Translations under genes and position numbers: made by a program | The notes under the pieces: generated by a model | What the model was told of the DNA's origin: nothing | Databases searched by the model: none | The model's input: the letters and a program-made list of their open reading frames with translations, nothing else | Source: Candidatus Enterococcus leclercqii | GTDB taxonomy: Bacteria > Bacillota > Bacilli > Lactobacillales > Enterococcaceae | DNA length: 64,000 nucleotides | Assembly (NCBI RefSeq): GCF_009933135.1 | Contig: NZ_MAEH01000014.1 | Location: 372,001 to 436,000 of the forward strand | Reading direction: 5' to 3' | Shown here: positions 54,653 through 62,980 of the stretch, one piece after another | Layout: each line of letters opens with the position of its first letter | Numbering within the stretch: the first letter of the stretch is position 1

Positions 54653-54684
54653 AAGCCTTTCGACGCGCTGTCGGAAGGCTTTTT
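54653..54684 (+). terminator. Terminator after nagA
   Basis: AGCCTTTCGAC pairs with GTCGGAAGGCT (one G-U), followed by five T. Confidence 0.88.
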
Positions 54685-54928
54685 ATATTGTCTTCTTTTG
54701 AAGGCTGGTATTACTAGCGAAAAAAGAAATTTGACGACTCGATACAAAAGAGTTTGTGAAGGAATCCATTAAGAAATTTGGTGCATGACAGATTCCTCGC
54801 TGAAAGTAAGAACTGATTTAGTTATTTTCTTAAGCGAGCTGTATCAAAAATTGCAAGCTTCTTGAATAAGGTGCATTAAATAACGATGGAGGAGTTTAGG
54901 TTAGCGCTATCATAAAAGGGTATGTTAC

Positions 54929-54938
54929 ACTTATAAGT
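54929..54938. promoter_or_regulatory. Palindrome in the ABC transporter promoter region
   Basis: ACTTATAAGT, a perfect 10-bp palindrome 30 nt before the ATPase gene and overlapping -10-like sequences (TACACT, TATAAG). Possible operator. The rest of 54685-54928 holds no gene; a GGAATC/GATTCC pair is the only structure noticed. Confidence 0.3.
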
Positions 54939-54968
54939 AAGAGAATAAACAGATTAGAGGGTATTTGA

Positions 54969-55670
54969 ATGAGTTATATCGAAGTGATTGACGAAGTAAA
55001 AAAATATCATATGGGAGATACAGTTATCGTCGCCAATGATCGAGTGAGCTTTGGCATCGAGAAAGGGGAAATCGCTGTAATCTTAGGTCCCAGCGGTGCA
55101 GGAAAATCCACTGTCTTGAATATTCTAGGGGGAATGGATACCTGTGATTCTGGAACAGTCGCGGTTGACGGCACGGATATTTCCCATTTCAATGATCGAC
55201 AATTGACTGAATACCGGCGCAATGATGTGGGATTTGTCTTTCAATTTTATAATCTGGTGCCAAACTTAACAGCAAAAGAAAATGTCGAACTGGCGGCTCA
55301 AATCGTAGCGGATGCTGAAAATGCCGAAGACACCTTGCTGAAAGTTGGCCTGGGAAAACGAATGGATAATTTTCCTGCGCAACTTTCCGGTGGAGAGCAA
55401 CAACGGGTGACGATTGCCAGAGCTTTGGCGAAAAAGCCAAAACTGCTGTTGTGTGACGAACCCACCGGTGCCTTGGACTACGAGACAGGAAAACAAATCT
55501 TGCAACTATTAGAGGATGCCTCGCGTCGGATGGGAACGACCGTAGTGATCATTACTCATAATTCGGCAATTGCTCCCATGGCAGATCGTGTCATCCGTAT
55601 CAATGATGCAAAGGTCCGCAGTATTGAAGAAAACCCAAATCCGACGCCCATCTCGGCGATTGAATGGTAG
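54969..55670 (+). CDS. ABC transporter ATP-binding protein (MacB/LolD type)
   Basis: ATPase of a type VII (FtsX-domain) ABC system. Walker [10 protein letters not shown] at residues 40-48, the [23 protein letters not shown]-loop region typical of MacB/LolD, signature LSGGEQQR from residue 139, Walker [14 protein letters not shown] and the switch His in TVVIITHN. 233 aa. AGAGGG precedes ATG. The permease gene follows at once. Such systems are mechanotransmitters or export/resistance pumps; which is not clear. Confidence 0.92.
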   Translation: MSYIEVIDEVKKYHMGDTVIVANDRVSFGIEKGEIAVILGPSGAGKSTVLNILGGMDTCDSGTVAVDGTDISHFNDRQLTEYRRNDVGFVFQFYNLVPNLTAKENVELAAQIVADAENAEDTLLKVGLGKRMDNFPAQLSGGEQQRVTIARALAKKPKLLLCDEPTGALDYETGKQILQLLEDASRRMGTTVVIITHNSAIAPMADRVIRINDAKVRSIEENPNPTPISAIEW

Positions 55671-55682
55671 GTGTTGGCTAAA

Positions 55683-58600
55683 ATGAAGAAACGTGCCTTA
55701 TTAAAGACTGCTATAAGAGAGGTTCGCAACTCTCCGACTCGTTTTCTATCAATTTTAGGGATCATCTTTTTAGGTGTCGCCTTTTTTGTTGGAATCGGAG
55801 CAACCGGACCGGATATGATTAATGCAGCAAACGACTATTATCAAAGGCAGCAGTTGGCAGATGTTTCGGTCATTTCGACGCTGGGTTTGACGGACACTGA
55901 TCAACAACTTTTAGAAGCAAATCCACAGGTTGAACAGGCTCAGCCACAGTATACGCTGGATTTGAACATGACGAAGCTGAACAAAGTGATTCGCTTTTTT
56001 GGTTATGAAGCCAAGGATTCGTTGAATCAGTACAAAATCGTCGCCGGTCGTCTCCCTGAAAAAGCTGGCGAAGTAGCGTTGGATCAGGTAGCCCAATTAC
56101 AAGGAGATTATCAGATTGGTGATACGCTAACAATTGAAAAGGCAGACGATTTGCCAAATCAGTTGAAAGAGCACCAGCTGAAAGTTGTCGGGTTCGTGAA
56201 TTCGCCGGAATTTATTGAAAATCTGAACCGGGGCAATACGACTGTGGGGAGTGGGACTATTGACTATTTTGCGGTAGTTCAAAGTGCGGATCTTGACCTC
56301 GAAACCTACAGTAGGATCTTAGTGTCATTCAAAAAGGCTGTGGCGGCAACTGCGTATTCAGAAGATTATCAAACAGCCGTGGATGACGGAATCAAAAGCT
56401 TGAAACAAACACTGAAACAGCGTCCCCAAGCTCGGTTAGAAGAAGTGAAGGCAACCGCTGAGGAAAAATTAACGGATGTCAAAAAGCAGATTGATGAAGG
56501 CGAAAAGGCGCTAGATACCGGTGCAGAAAAGCTTGAAGCAGTTCGCAAACAGTTGGATGATAGCAAGACGCAACTAACAGAAAAAGAGCAAACGCTGCAA
56601 GAGGCGCTTGCCCTGGGACAAGAACAACTGGATTTGGCCCAGACACAATTGGAGCAACAGCAGAGTCAGCTGAAGAGCCAACAAGAGGAGCTGACCAAAC
56701 AGTGGCAAGCGCTGGATCAAGCCAATGAACAGTCACAAGCGTTTTTCGAAAAGCAAGGTGACATCGACAAAGTTACAGAAGGCGCCGAGCAGTTGCAGCA
56801 AGAATTGAAACAGTTGCAAAGTTTGCTGGCAGACATTGTGACTACCAAAAAGGTTGCCGCTAGCCAGATGGAAAAAACCATCGCCGCTAAACAGAGGGCT
56901 TGGACAGAAATTGTCAATTCACTTCCTGATAATGCTGCGCTGCAAGCAGCATTGGCAAAAGTGAGCCATTCCGGTAAGGCAGCAGATCTATCAACTTTTG
57001 AAACCGTGGTTGGAGAATACACGAAGACCACCGCTGCCGAAGCAGAAAAATGGCAAAAAGAAGCAGCGGAATACGCCGAAGAAGCAGCAAAACTAAATCC
57101 CGAAGTGCTGGCAGAAAAAGGACAGCAGCTAAAGCAAGTGGAAGAGCAGTTGCAAGAAGCGGACAAACAGCTGCAAGCTGGCCGGGAAGAGTTAGCACAG
57201 CAACGTCAGACTCTGCAAGAACAACAAGCCGCCGGTGAAGAGCAGTTGGCAGAAGCCAAACAGGAGTTGGCTAACGGCGAGGCAGAATACCAGAAAAATG
57301 TTGCTCACTATCAAGAGCAAACCTCTGAAAATATGCCCAAATTGTTGGATGCTCAGCTGCAGTTGAAAAATCAAACCCGCCAGCTTGCGGAAATGAAACC
57401 GGCGGATTATCTCTATTCTGATCGGGATACCAATCCCGGGTATACGGAATACAAACAAAATGCCAATCGAATCTCCAGTCTAGCTACAGTTTTTCCGGTG
57501 ATTTTCTTTTTGATTGCTGCATTGGTCAGTTTGACGACGATGACTCGAATGATTGAAGAAAAGCGCAGCGAAATCGGCACCTTCAAAGCGCTGGGTTATA
57601 AAAATACGGAAATCGCACAAAAGTTCATTTTGTATTCACTGACAGCCGGACTATTAGGAACCCTCGCCGGTTTGGCACTAGGCTTTTACCTGTTTCCAAC
57701 AATTATCGTGAATGCTTATGGCCAGCTATACAATATGAAAGAATTCACTACTCCCTGGTATTTGTCGTATACCATTGTTGCAACTGTTGTAGCGCTCATT
57801 TGTACGGTTGGTATTGCGCTTTTGACGTTGCGGTTGGATCTGCGCAGTTCCGCTGCAGCTCTTTTAAGACCAAAAGCCCCTAAAGCAGGGCGTCGCGTTT
57901 GGCTGGAAAGGCTCACACCGGTCTGGCAGCGCATGAGCTTTATTCAAAAAGTAACGGTTCGTAATCTATTTCGCTATAAATCGCGGATGTTGATGACGAT
58001 TTTTGGAATTGCCGGTTGCACCTCTATGATCGTGACTGGTTTTGGTCTGCGAGATTCCATAGGGGATATGGTGCCGCTTCAGTTTGAGAAGCTCTGGCAG
58101 TATCAGGGAGTGGTTACCTTTAATGACCACAGCACAGATGAACAGACACAACACTATGAAGAGGCATTAAAAAAATTGGATGGGTTCAAAGAGGCATTGC
58201 CAATCTCTGCTCAAACACTGACTTTATCTGGCGAAGGCCAAAATCCTCAAGATGTTTCAGTTTATGTACCACAAAAGCCTGAGGATGCCGGTAGTTTCCT
58301 GCTTTTCAACGATCGCAAAACCGGTGAAAAGTATCAATTAACAGACAATGGCGCCATCATTGATGAAAAATTAGCCGCTCTTTTTGCCATTGAAGTGGGA
58401 GATAAGCTTCAGCTGAAGTCTTCTGAAGGTAAAGAATATTCATTAAAAGTTTCCGCTGTGGTTGAGAATTATGTCGGACATTTTGCTTATGTGACACCAG
58501 AATACTTCAAAGAAATCTTTCACGAGGAACCACAATATAACAGTGAGCTTCTATTGTTTGACCACCCACATGCAAGTAAGCAGCAAACGGCGATTGCTAA

Positions 58601-59084
58601 CCAACTGATGGCCAATCCAAAAGTTGTAAATGTGACCTTCTTATCGGATTCTTCTGATGCATTGGACGATACGGTGGGCGTGTTGACAATCGTAGTCTGG
58701 GTTTTAATTATTTCTGCAGGTCTTCTGGCATTGATCGTATTGTATAACTTGAATAACATCAATATTTCTGAGCGAATTAGAGAATTGTCCACGATTAAGG
58801 TTTTAGGATTTTATAATAACGAGCTGACGATGTACATCTACCGGGAAAATATCATTTTAACAGTCTTGGGGATCGTGGCAGGACTTGTATTAGGCTTTTT
58901 CGAACATCGGTATGTGTTGCAGACAGTAGAACTTGATATGCTGATGTTTTCTCCGGATGTTCATCCGTTGAGCTACCTCTATGCGACCTTAATCACGCTG
59001 TTCTTTACCTTAGTAGTCGGTATTGTAGTGTATTTCAAACTGAAAAAGGTGGATATGATTGAAGCGTTGAAGTCAAATGAATAA
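55683..59084 (+). CDS. FtsX-like ABC permease with long extracytoplasmic coiled coil
   Basis: Large permease, about 1133 aa. First membrane helix at ~20-42 (FLSILGIIFLGVAFFVGIG), an extracytoplasmic domain (~45-230), then roughly 330 residues of Gln/Glu/Ala/Lys-rich coiled coil (~235-565) before the first FtsX module (VFPVIFFLIAALVSLTTMTRMIEEKRSEIGTFKALGY). A second extracellular domain and FtsX module follow (VLTIVVWVLIISAGLLALIVLYNLNNI ... IRELSTIKVLGF). The coil likely projects toward the wall. Starts at GTG 55671, TTG 55674 and ATG 55683 are possible; ATG has the best spacing from AGGTG. Substrate unknown. Confidence 0.88.
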   Translation: MKKRALLKTAIREVRNSPTRFLSILGIIFLGVAFFVGIGATGPDMINAANDYYQRQQLADVSVISTLGLTDTDQQLLEANPQVEQAQPQYTLDLNMTKLNKVIRFFGYEAKDSLNQYKIVAGRLPEKAGEVALDQVAQLQGDYQIGDTLTIEKADDLPNQLKEHQLKVVGFVNSPEFIENLNRGNTTVGSGTIDYFAVVQSADLDLETYSRILVSFKKAVAATAYSEDYQTAVDDGIKSLKQTLKQRPQARLEEVKATAEEKLTDVKKQIDEGEKALDTGAEKLEAVRKQLDDSKTQLTEKEQTLQEALALGQEQLDLAQTQLEQQQSQLKSQQEELTKQWQALDQANEQSQAFFEKQGDIDKVTEGAEQLQQELKQLQSLLADIVTTKKVAASQMEKTIAAKQRAWTEIVNSLPDNAALQAALAKVSHSGKAADLSTFETVVGEYTKTTAAEAEKWQKEAAEYAEEAAKLNPEVLAEKGQQLKQVEEQLQEADKQLQAGREELAQQRQTLQEQQAAGEEQLAEAKQELANGEAEYQKNVAHYQEQTSENMPKLLDAQLQLKNQTRQLAEMKPADYLYSDRDTNPGYTEYKQNANRISSLATVFPVIFFLIAALVSLTTMTRMIEEKRSEIGTFKALGYKNTEIAQKFILYSLTAGLLGTLAGLALGFYLFPTIIVNAYGQLYNMKEFTTPWYLSYTIVATVVALICTVGIALLTLRLDLRSSAAALLRPKAPKAGRRVWLERLTPVWQRMSFIQKVTVRNLFRYKSRMLMTIFGIAGCTSMIVTGFGLRDSIGDMVPLQFEKLWQYQGVVTFNDHSTDEQTQHYEEALKKLDGFKEALPISAQTLTLSGEGQNPQDVSVYVPQKPEDAGSFLLFNDRKTGEKYQLTDNGAIIDEKLAALFAIEVGDKLQLKSSEGKEYSLKVSAVVENYVGHFAYVTPEYFKEIFHEEPQYNSELLLFDHPHASKQQTAIANQLMANPKVVNVTFLSDSSDALDDTVGVLTIVVWVLIISAGLLALIVLYNLNNINISERIRELSTIKVLGFYNNELTMYIYRENIILTVLGIVAGLVLGFFEHRYVLQTVELDMLMFSPDVHPLSYLYATLITLFFTLVVGIVVYFKLKKVDMIEALKSNE

Positions 59085-59111
59085 TGTTTTGCGTAAAAAT
59101 GGCAAAACATT
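59083..59111 (+). other. Hairpin between permease and OadG-like gene
   Basis: AATGTTTTGC (59083-59092) pairs perfectly with GCAAAACATT (59102-59111); a 10-bp stem with a 9-nt loop, without T tract. May be a weak terminator or mRNA stabiliser. Confidence 0.45.
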
Positions 59112-59138
59112 TAAAAAGCAAAGAAGGAGTGAGAAAAG

Positions 59139-59276
59139 ATGAAGATGGATCTGCTAGAAGCCGGAATGGTCACGATTGTCTCGATGGGTATCGTCTTTCT
59201 GGTACTAATGGCGCTGTGGGGAGCGCTGGAATTGATTCATAAATTGGTAACGGGCGGGGGGACTTCAGATGGGTGA
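59139..59276 (+). CDS. OadG-like gamma subunit of Na+-translocating decarboxylase (45 aa)
   Basis: Tiny membrane protein: MKMDLLEAGMVTIVSMG start, one helix (about residues 9-33) and a Gly/Ser tail. The pattern GxxVTIVSMGIVFLVL...WGALELI is that of the OadG family, which binds the alpha subunit and assembles the pump. AAGGAG lies 9 nt before ATG; the stop overlaps the beta subunit gene by 8 nt. At 45 aa it is shorter than classical OadG (~80 aa), lacking most of the C-terminal part. Confidence 0.75.
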   Translation: MKMDLLEAGMVTIVSMGIVFLVLMALWGALELIHKLVTGGGTSDG

Positions 59277-60399
59277 TATCTTGCGAAACATGGTGGAGAC
59301 TTCTGGATTTGCCGGATTGACTTGGCGCCATCTGGTAATGATTGCCATCGCACTGATTTTTATGTATTTAGCGATTTTCAAAGAATATGAACCTTACCTG
59401 CTTTTGCCAATTTCATTTGGAATCTTACTGGTGAACCTGCCTTTTACCGGGATTTTTGCTGGGCCCACAGATGTAGAACCTGGTGGCTTGTTGTATTACT
59501 TGTATCAAGGAACCAATCTGGGAATCTATCCACCGTTGATCTTCCTCTGTTTAGGAGCATCAACGGACTTTGGGCCGCTAATCGCCAACCCCAAGACACT
59601 GTTATTGGGGGCGGCGGCCCAGTTTGGAATTTTTGCTGCATTCTTTGGTGCTATTGCCTTGGGAATGACTGGATTGGAAGCTGCTGCAGTTGGAATTATC
59701 GGTGGTGCAGATGGGCCAACTGCTATTTATTTGACGACTCGGCTGGCTCCTCATTTACTGAGTGTCATCGCCATTGCGGCTTATTCCTACATGGCATTGG
59801 TACCGATTATTCAACCACCGATTATCAATGCCTTGACGACTGCTGAAGAGCGGAAGATCAAAATGACCATGCAACGGACCGTGACTAAAAAGGAGCGAAT
59901 TTTATTCCCTATCTTTACTACGATTTTTGTGGCATTGGTGGTTCCTGCCGCCACGACATTGATTGGTTGTCTGATGTTAGGCAATCTGGTGCGAGAATCG
60001 CAAGTGGTTCCTAAGATTACCGAAACGCTGCAAAATGCAATGATGTATATCATTACGATTATTTTGGGGTTGACAGTTGGGGCAAAAGCAGAAGCGGACA
60101 TTTTTCTTTCTGTCACCTCATTGAAGATTATTTTCTTAGGGTTAGCCGCCTTTGCGATTGGAACGGCAACCGGCGTATTGTTTGGCAAACTCATGTGTAA
60201 ACTTACCAAAGGACAAATCAACCCGATGATTGGTGCCGCGGGGGTCTCGGCAGTTCCAATGGCAGCGCGAGTCGTGCATAAAGAAGGACTCAAAAATGAT
60301 CCTTCCAATTATCTCTTAATGCATGCCATGGGTCCCAACGTTGCCGGGATTATCGGATCGGCAATCGCAGCTGGAACGCTGTTGGCCTATTTCCAGTAA
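59269..60399 (+). CDS. Na+-translocating decarboxylase beta subunit (OadB/MmdB/GcdB family)
   Basis: Polytopic membrane protein, 376 aa, that couples biotin decarboxylation to Na+ export. Family signatures are PLIFLCLGASTDFGPLIANPK, the highly conserved GIIGGADGPTAIYLTTRLAP, IQPPIINALTT, and NPMIGAAGVSAVPMAARVVH with the C-terminal HAMGPNVAGIIGSAIAAG. It could serve oxaloacetate, methylmalonyl-CoA, glutaconyl-CoA or malonate systems. No alpha carboxyltransferase, biotin carrier or citrate lyase gene is near, so the partner is unknown. Confidence 0.92.
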   Translation: MGDILRNMVETSGFAGLTWRHLVMIAIALIFMYLAIFKEYEPYLLLPISFGILLVNLPFTGIFAGPTDVEPGGLLYYLYQGTNLGIYPPLIFLCLGASTDFGPLIANPKTLLLGAAAQFGIFAAFFGAIALGMTGLEAAAVGIIGGADGPTAIYLTTRLAPHLLSVIAIAAYSYMALVPIIQPPIINALTTAEERKIKMTMQRTVTKKERILFPIFTTIFVALVVPAATTLIGCLMLGNLVRESQVVPKITETLQNAMMYIITIILGLTVGAKAEADIFLSVTSLKIIFLGLAAFAIGTATGVLFGKLMCKLTKGQINPMIGAAGVSAVPMAARVVHKEGLKNDPSNYLLMHAMGPNVAGIIGSAIAAGTLLAYFQ

Positions 60400-60570
60400 C
60401 GGTCGCTGGATAAGTAATAAAGGGAATGTGAATAAGTAATTTCCAGTTGCTAAACAGCGGATGTTTAACCACAATTAATAAAAAGTATACAGATGGGAAA
60501 AATTTGTGACCCTCTTTATGTCTTAGTCCGAAGAAAGAACATGACTATACGTGTCAAGAAAAAGTGAATT

Positions 60571-60609
60571 AGGCTGACTTCCCTTAATGAAATCAAGGTT
60601 AGTCAGCCT
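60571..60609 (+). terminator. First of two tandem hairpins after OadB
   Basis: AGGCTGACT pairs with AGTCAGCCT (60571-60579 with 60601-60609), with an inner CCTT/AAGG pair, then a weak TTTG tract. No gene is seen in the surrounding 60400-60862 gap. Confidence 0.65.
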
Positions 60610-60627
60610 TTGAAATTTTTAGCGATG

Positions 60628-60675
60628 AAAAGCCGACGATCTTCCAATGGTGTTAATGGAAGATCGTCGGCTTTT
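60628..60675. terminator. Second hairpin, 19-bp perfect stem
   Basis: AAAAGCCGACGATCTTCCA (60628-60646) and its exact complement (60657-60675) around a 10-nt loop; A and T runs allow either strand. Confidence 0.8.
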
Positions 60676-60835
60676 GAGGGCTCACGTTTGGTATTGTTCG
60701 CTTTGTAGGACGGTGATTCAACTATTGTCACAGACCCTTTTCAGTTTTGCAGAAAAGGATTTGGGGAGAGTTTTCAAAAAAAGTTAAATATCCAGGTTTA
60801 ATAGAAAGGAAAGCCGGTTTATTTTTGAATTTTTC

Positions 60836-60844
60836 TGTTATAAT
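60836..60844 (+). promoter_or_regulatory. Extended -10 promoter for truB-ribF
   Basis: TGT plus TATAAT (60839-60844), 27 nt before the truB start; the -35 is not clear. Confidence 0.55.
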
Positions 60845-60871
60845 AGCAAGGTTGAAAGGAAGGTGCTACCG

Positions 60872-61804
60872 ATGGACGGTATCTTGGCTTTGTGGAAAGA
60901 GCGGGGCATGACCAGTCATGACTGTGTCTTTAAGTTGCGTAAAATATTACATATGAAAAAAATCGGACACGGAGGGACCCTTGATCCGGAAGTGGATGGT
61001 GTGTTGCCCATCTGTGTTGGAAAAGGGACCAAAGTGATTGAATTTTTGCAAGACAGTGGCAAAATCTACGAAGGGGAGATCACATTGGGCTATGCGACGG
61101 ATACCGAAGATCGTTATGGACAAGTGATTGACGAGACGCCGATTAAGGAACCTTTTTCTGTGGAAGCAATTGATGAGGTGATGGCAGGTTTTCTGGGAGA
61201 AATCACTCAGATTCCGCCGATGTACTCTGCAGTCAAAGTAAATGGTCGCCGACTCTACGAATATGCCCGTGCCGGCGAGAGTGTGGAAAGACCGCAGCGC
61301 AAGGCAAATATCGCCGCCTTTGAACGAATCAGTGAGCCCGTTTATGATCAGGAAAGACAGACTCAGTCGTGGCGTTTTCGTGTCGAATGTGGCAAAGGGA
61401 CTTATGTCAGAACGTTAGCAGTGGATACCGGGGCTAAGCTAGGTGTTGCGGCCTGTATGACAGATCTCACACGACTTGCCAGTGGGGGCTTTGATCAGAG
61501 CCGTGCAGTTACTTTAGAAGAAGTTGCCCAGGCAGTTGAGCGTGGGGAGCTGGCAGAAATTTTACTGCCTTTGGAATATGCACTGAAGGATATGCTGCGA
61601 GTGGACATTGATGAGTCTCTGTGGCAGCGAGTTAAAAACGGTAGCCGACTGACCATCACTGAACTGCAACTGCCGGAAATGCCTGCAGGACCAATCGCAG
61701 TGTTTTACAAAGAGACTGCGGTCAGCATTTATGAAAAAAATCCCAAAGAAAAAGAGGGGTTAAAACCCTTGAAAGTATTGCGAACGGAGATGGAGAACAA
61801 CTAA
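60872..61804 (+). CDS. truB: tRNA pseudouridine-55 synthase
   Basis: Makes pseudouridine 55 in the T loop of tRNAs. Catalytic Asp38 is in [15 protein letters not shown]; the KPxGxTSHD-like start is [14 protein letters not shown], and Y...[11 protein letters not shown] and [16 protein letters not shown] follow. 310 aa from ATG 60872, 8 nt after AAAGGAAGG; the in-frame GTG at 60863 overlaps that site. One-base overlap with ribF (TAATG), the classic truB-ribF pair. Confidence 0.96.
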   Translation: MDGILALWKERGMTSHDCVFKLRKILHMKKIGHGGTLDPEVDGVLPICVGKGTKVIEFLQDSGKIYEGEITLGYATDTEDRYGQVIDETPIKEPFSVEAIDEVMAGFLGEITQIPPMYSAVKVNGRRLYEYARAGESVERPQRKANIAAFERISEPVYDQERQTQSWRFRVECGKGTYVRTLAVDTGAKLGVAACMTDLTRLASGGFDQSRAVTLEEVAQAVERGELAEILLPLEYALKDMLRVDIDESLWQRVKNGSRLTITELQLPEMPAGPIAVFYKETAVSIYEKNPKEKEGLKPLKVLRTEMENN

Positions 61805-62763
61805 TGGAAATCATCAAAATCCGACACCCATATGATCAAAGTGAAATTCCCAAGGAGAAAGTCGTTTTGGTTCTAGGCTTTTTTGACGGTGTTCACCGAG
61901 GACATCAAAAGGTCATTCAAGCTGGGAAGAAAAAAGCAGACGAACTAGGTGTGAAATTAGCCGTGATGACGTTTAACCACCATCCTTCTGTTGTTTTCAA
62001 AAAGATGGGAAAAGAAGACTTGAAATATCTCACCAGCCTGTCGCAAAAAGAACGACTGATGGCATGGCTGGGCGTCGATTACTTGTATGAAATTGAGTTT
62101 ACTTCTGACTTTGCCCATTTGCCACCTCAAGATTTTGTCGATCAATACATCGTGGGGTTACACGCACAAGCGGCAGTCTCTGGGTTTGACTATACTTATG
62201 GACCCAAAGATATCGCTGATGTGGCCCATTTGCCAGGCTATGCCAAGGGGCGCTTTGATGTAATCACGGTCGCTAAAGAAACTGAGGAAGGCGATAAGAT
62301 CAGCTCTTCTCGGATTCGGGACTTGTTGGAAGTCGGTGGGATGGAAGAAGTTAACCACTTATTGGGTTATCCTTACAGTATCGATGGGGTTGTCGTTCAT
62401 GGGGAAGCTCGCGGACGAACACTGGGTTATCCCACTGCCAATATCAAATTTAGTCATTACGCCCGATTGCCCATGGAAGGTGTCTATGTCTGTGAAATGA
62501 CTATCGCTGGGAAACGCTATCCAGCAATGGGCTCGATTGGCCATAACGATACGTTCGGTGAAGGTCGTCAATTGACGATGGAGATCTATGTTCTGGACTT
62601 CAATCAAGATATTTATGGCGAACAGGTCAGCGTGAGTTGGCTGCACCTGATCCGCGGGCAAGTTAAATTCGACGGCGCCCAAGGACTGATCGACCAACTA
62701 CAAGAAGATGAAGCAGCGACTCGTCGTTACTTTATCGAAAATCCGATTGAAGAAATAGAATAA
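61804..62763 (+). CDS. ribF: Bifunctional riboflavin kinase / FMN adenylyltransferase
   Basis: Makes FMN and then FAD. The N-terminal nucleotidyltransferase has LGFFDGVHRGHQKVI (HxGH motif) and SSSRIRDLL; the C-terminal kinase domain has GRTLGYPTANIKF and GVYVCEM...YPAMGSIGHNDTFGEG. 319 aa. A GGAGA site lies in the truB end. Supplies FAD to enzymes such as TrmFO. Strong terminator follows. Confidence 0.97.
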   Translation: MEIIKIRHPYDQSEIPKEKVVLVLGFFDGVHRGHQKVIQAGKKKADELGVKLAVMTFNHHPSVVFKKMGKEDLKYLTSLSQKERLMAWLGVDYLYEIEFTSDFAHLPPQDFVDQYIVGLHAQAAVSGFDYTYGPKDIADVAHLPGYAKGRFDVITVAKETEEGDKISSSRIRDLLEVGGMEEVNHLLGYPYSIDGVVVHGEARGRTLGYPTANIKFSHYARLPMEGVYVCEMTIAGKRYPAMGSIGHNDTFGEGRQLTMEIYVLDFNQDIYGEQVSVSWLHLIRGQVKFDGAQGLIDQLQEDEAATRRYFIENPIEEIE

Positions 62764-62770
62764 GCTTAGA

Positions 62771-62808
62771 CCAAAAACCGAGTGTGCTAATGCACCTCGG
62801 TTTTTTGG
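62771..62808. terminator. Terminator after ribF
   Basis: CCAAAAACCGAGTGTGC pairs with GCACCTCGGTTTTTTGG around a 4-nt loop. Confidence 0.9.
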
Positions 62809-62914
62809 CTGCCATCAGTTTCTACCAAACAGGCTAAAGGCGGGCTTTTTTAAGACCTTGCAAAACTGTTAGCCGATTTTGGGGGATATTGAGGTGATTT
62901 TCGGCTGTTATCGG

Positions 62915-62944
62915 TTGACCCGAGTCTAACCCGAGTGGTAGGTT
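62915..62944 (+). promoter_or_regulatory. Deacetylase promoter with tandem direct repeats
   Basis: TTGACC (62915-62920), 18-nt spacer, TGG plus TAGGTT (62939-62944). The 8-mer ACCCGAGT occurs at 62918-62925 and 62929-62936, an 11-bp period, overlapping the -35 and spacer. A likely regulator site. Confidence 0.5.
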
Positions 62945-62980
62945 CAAGATACTTGAGTTACATGAAAGTGGGGAGTCGGG

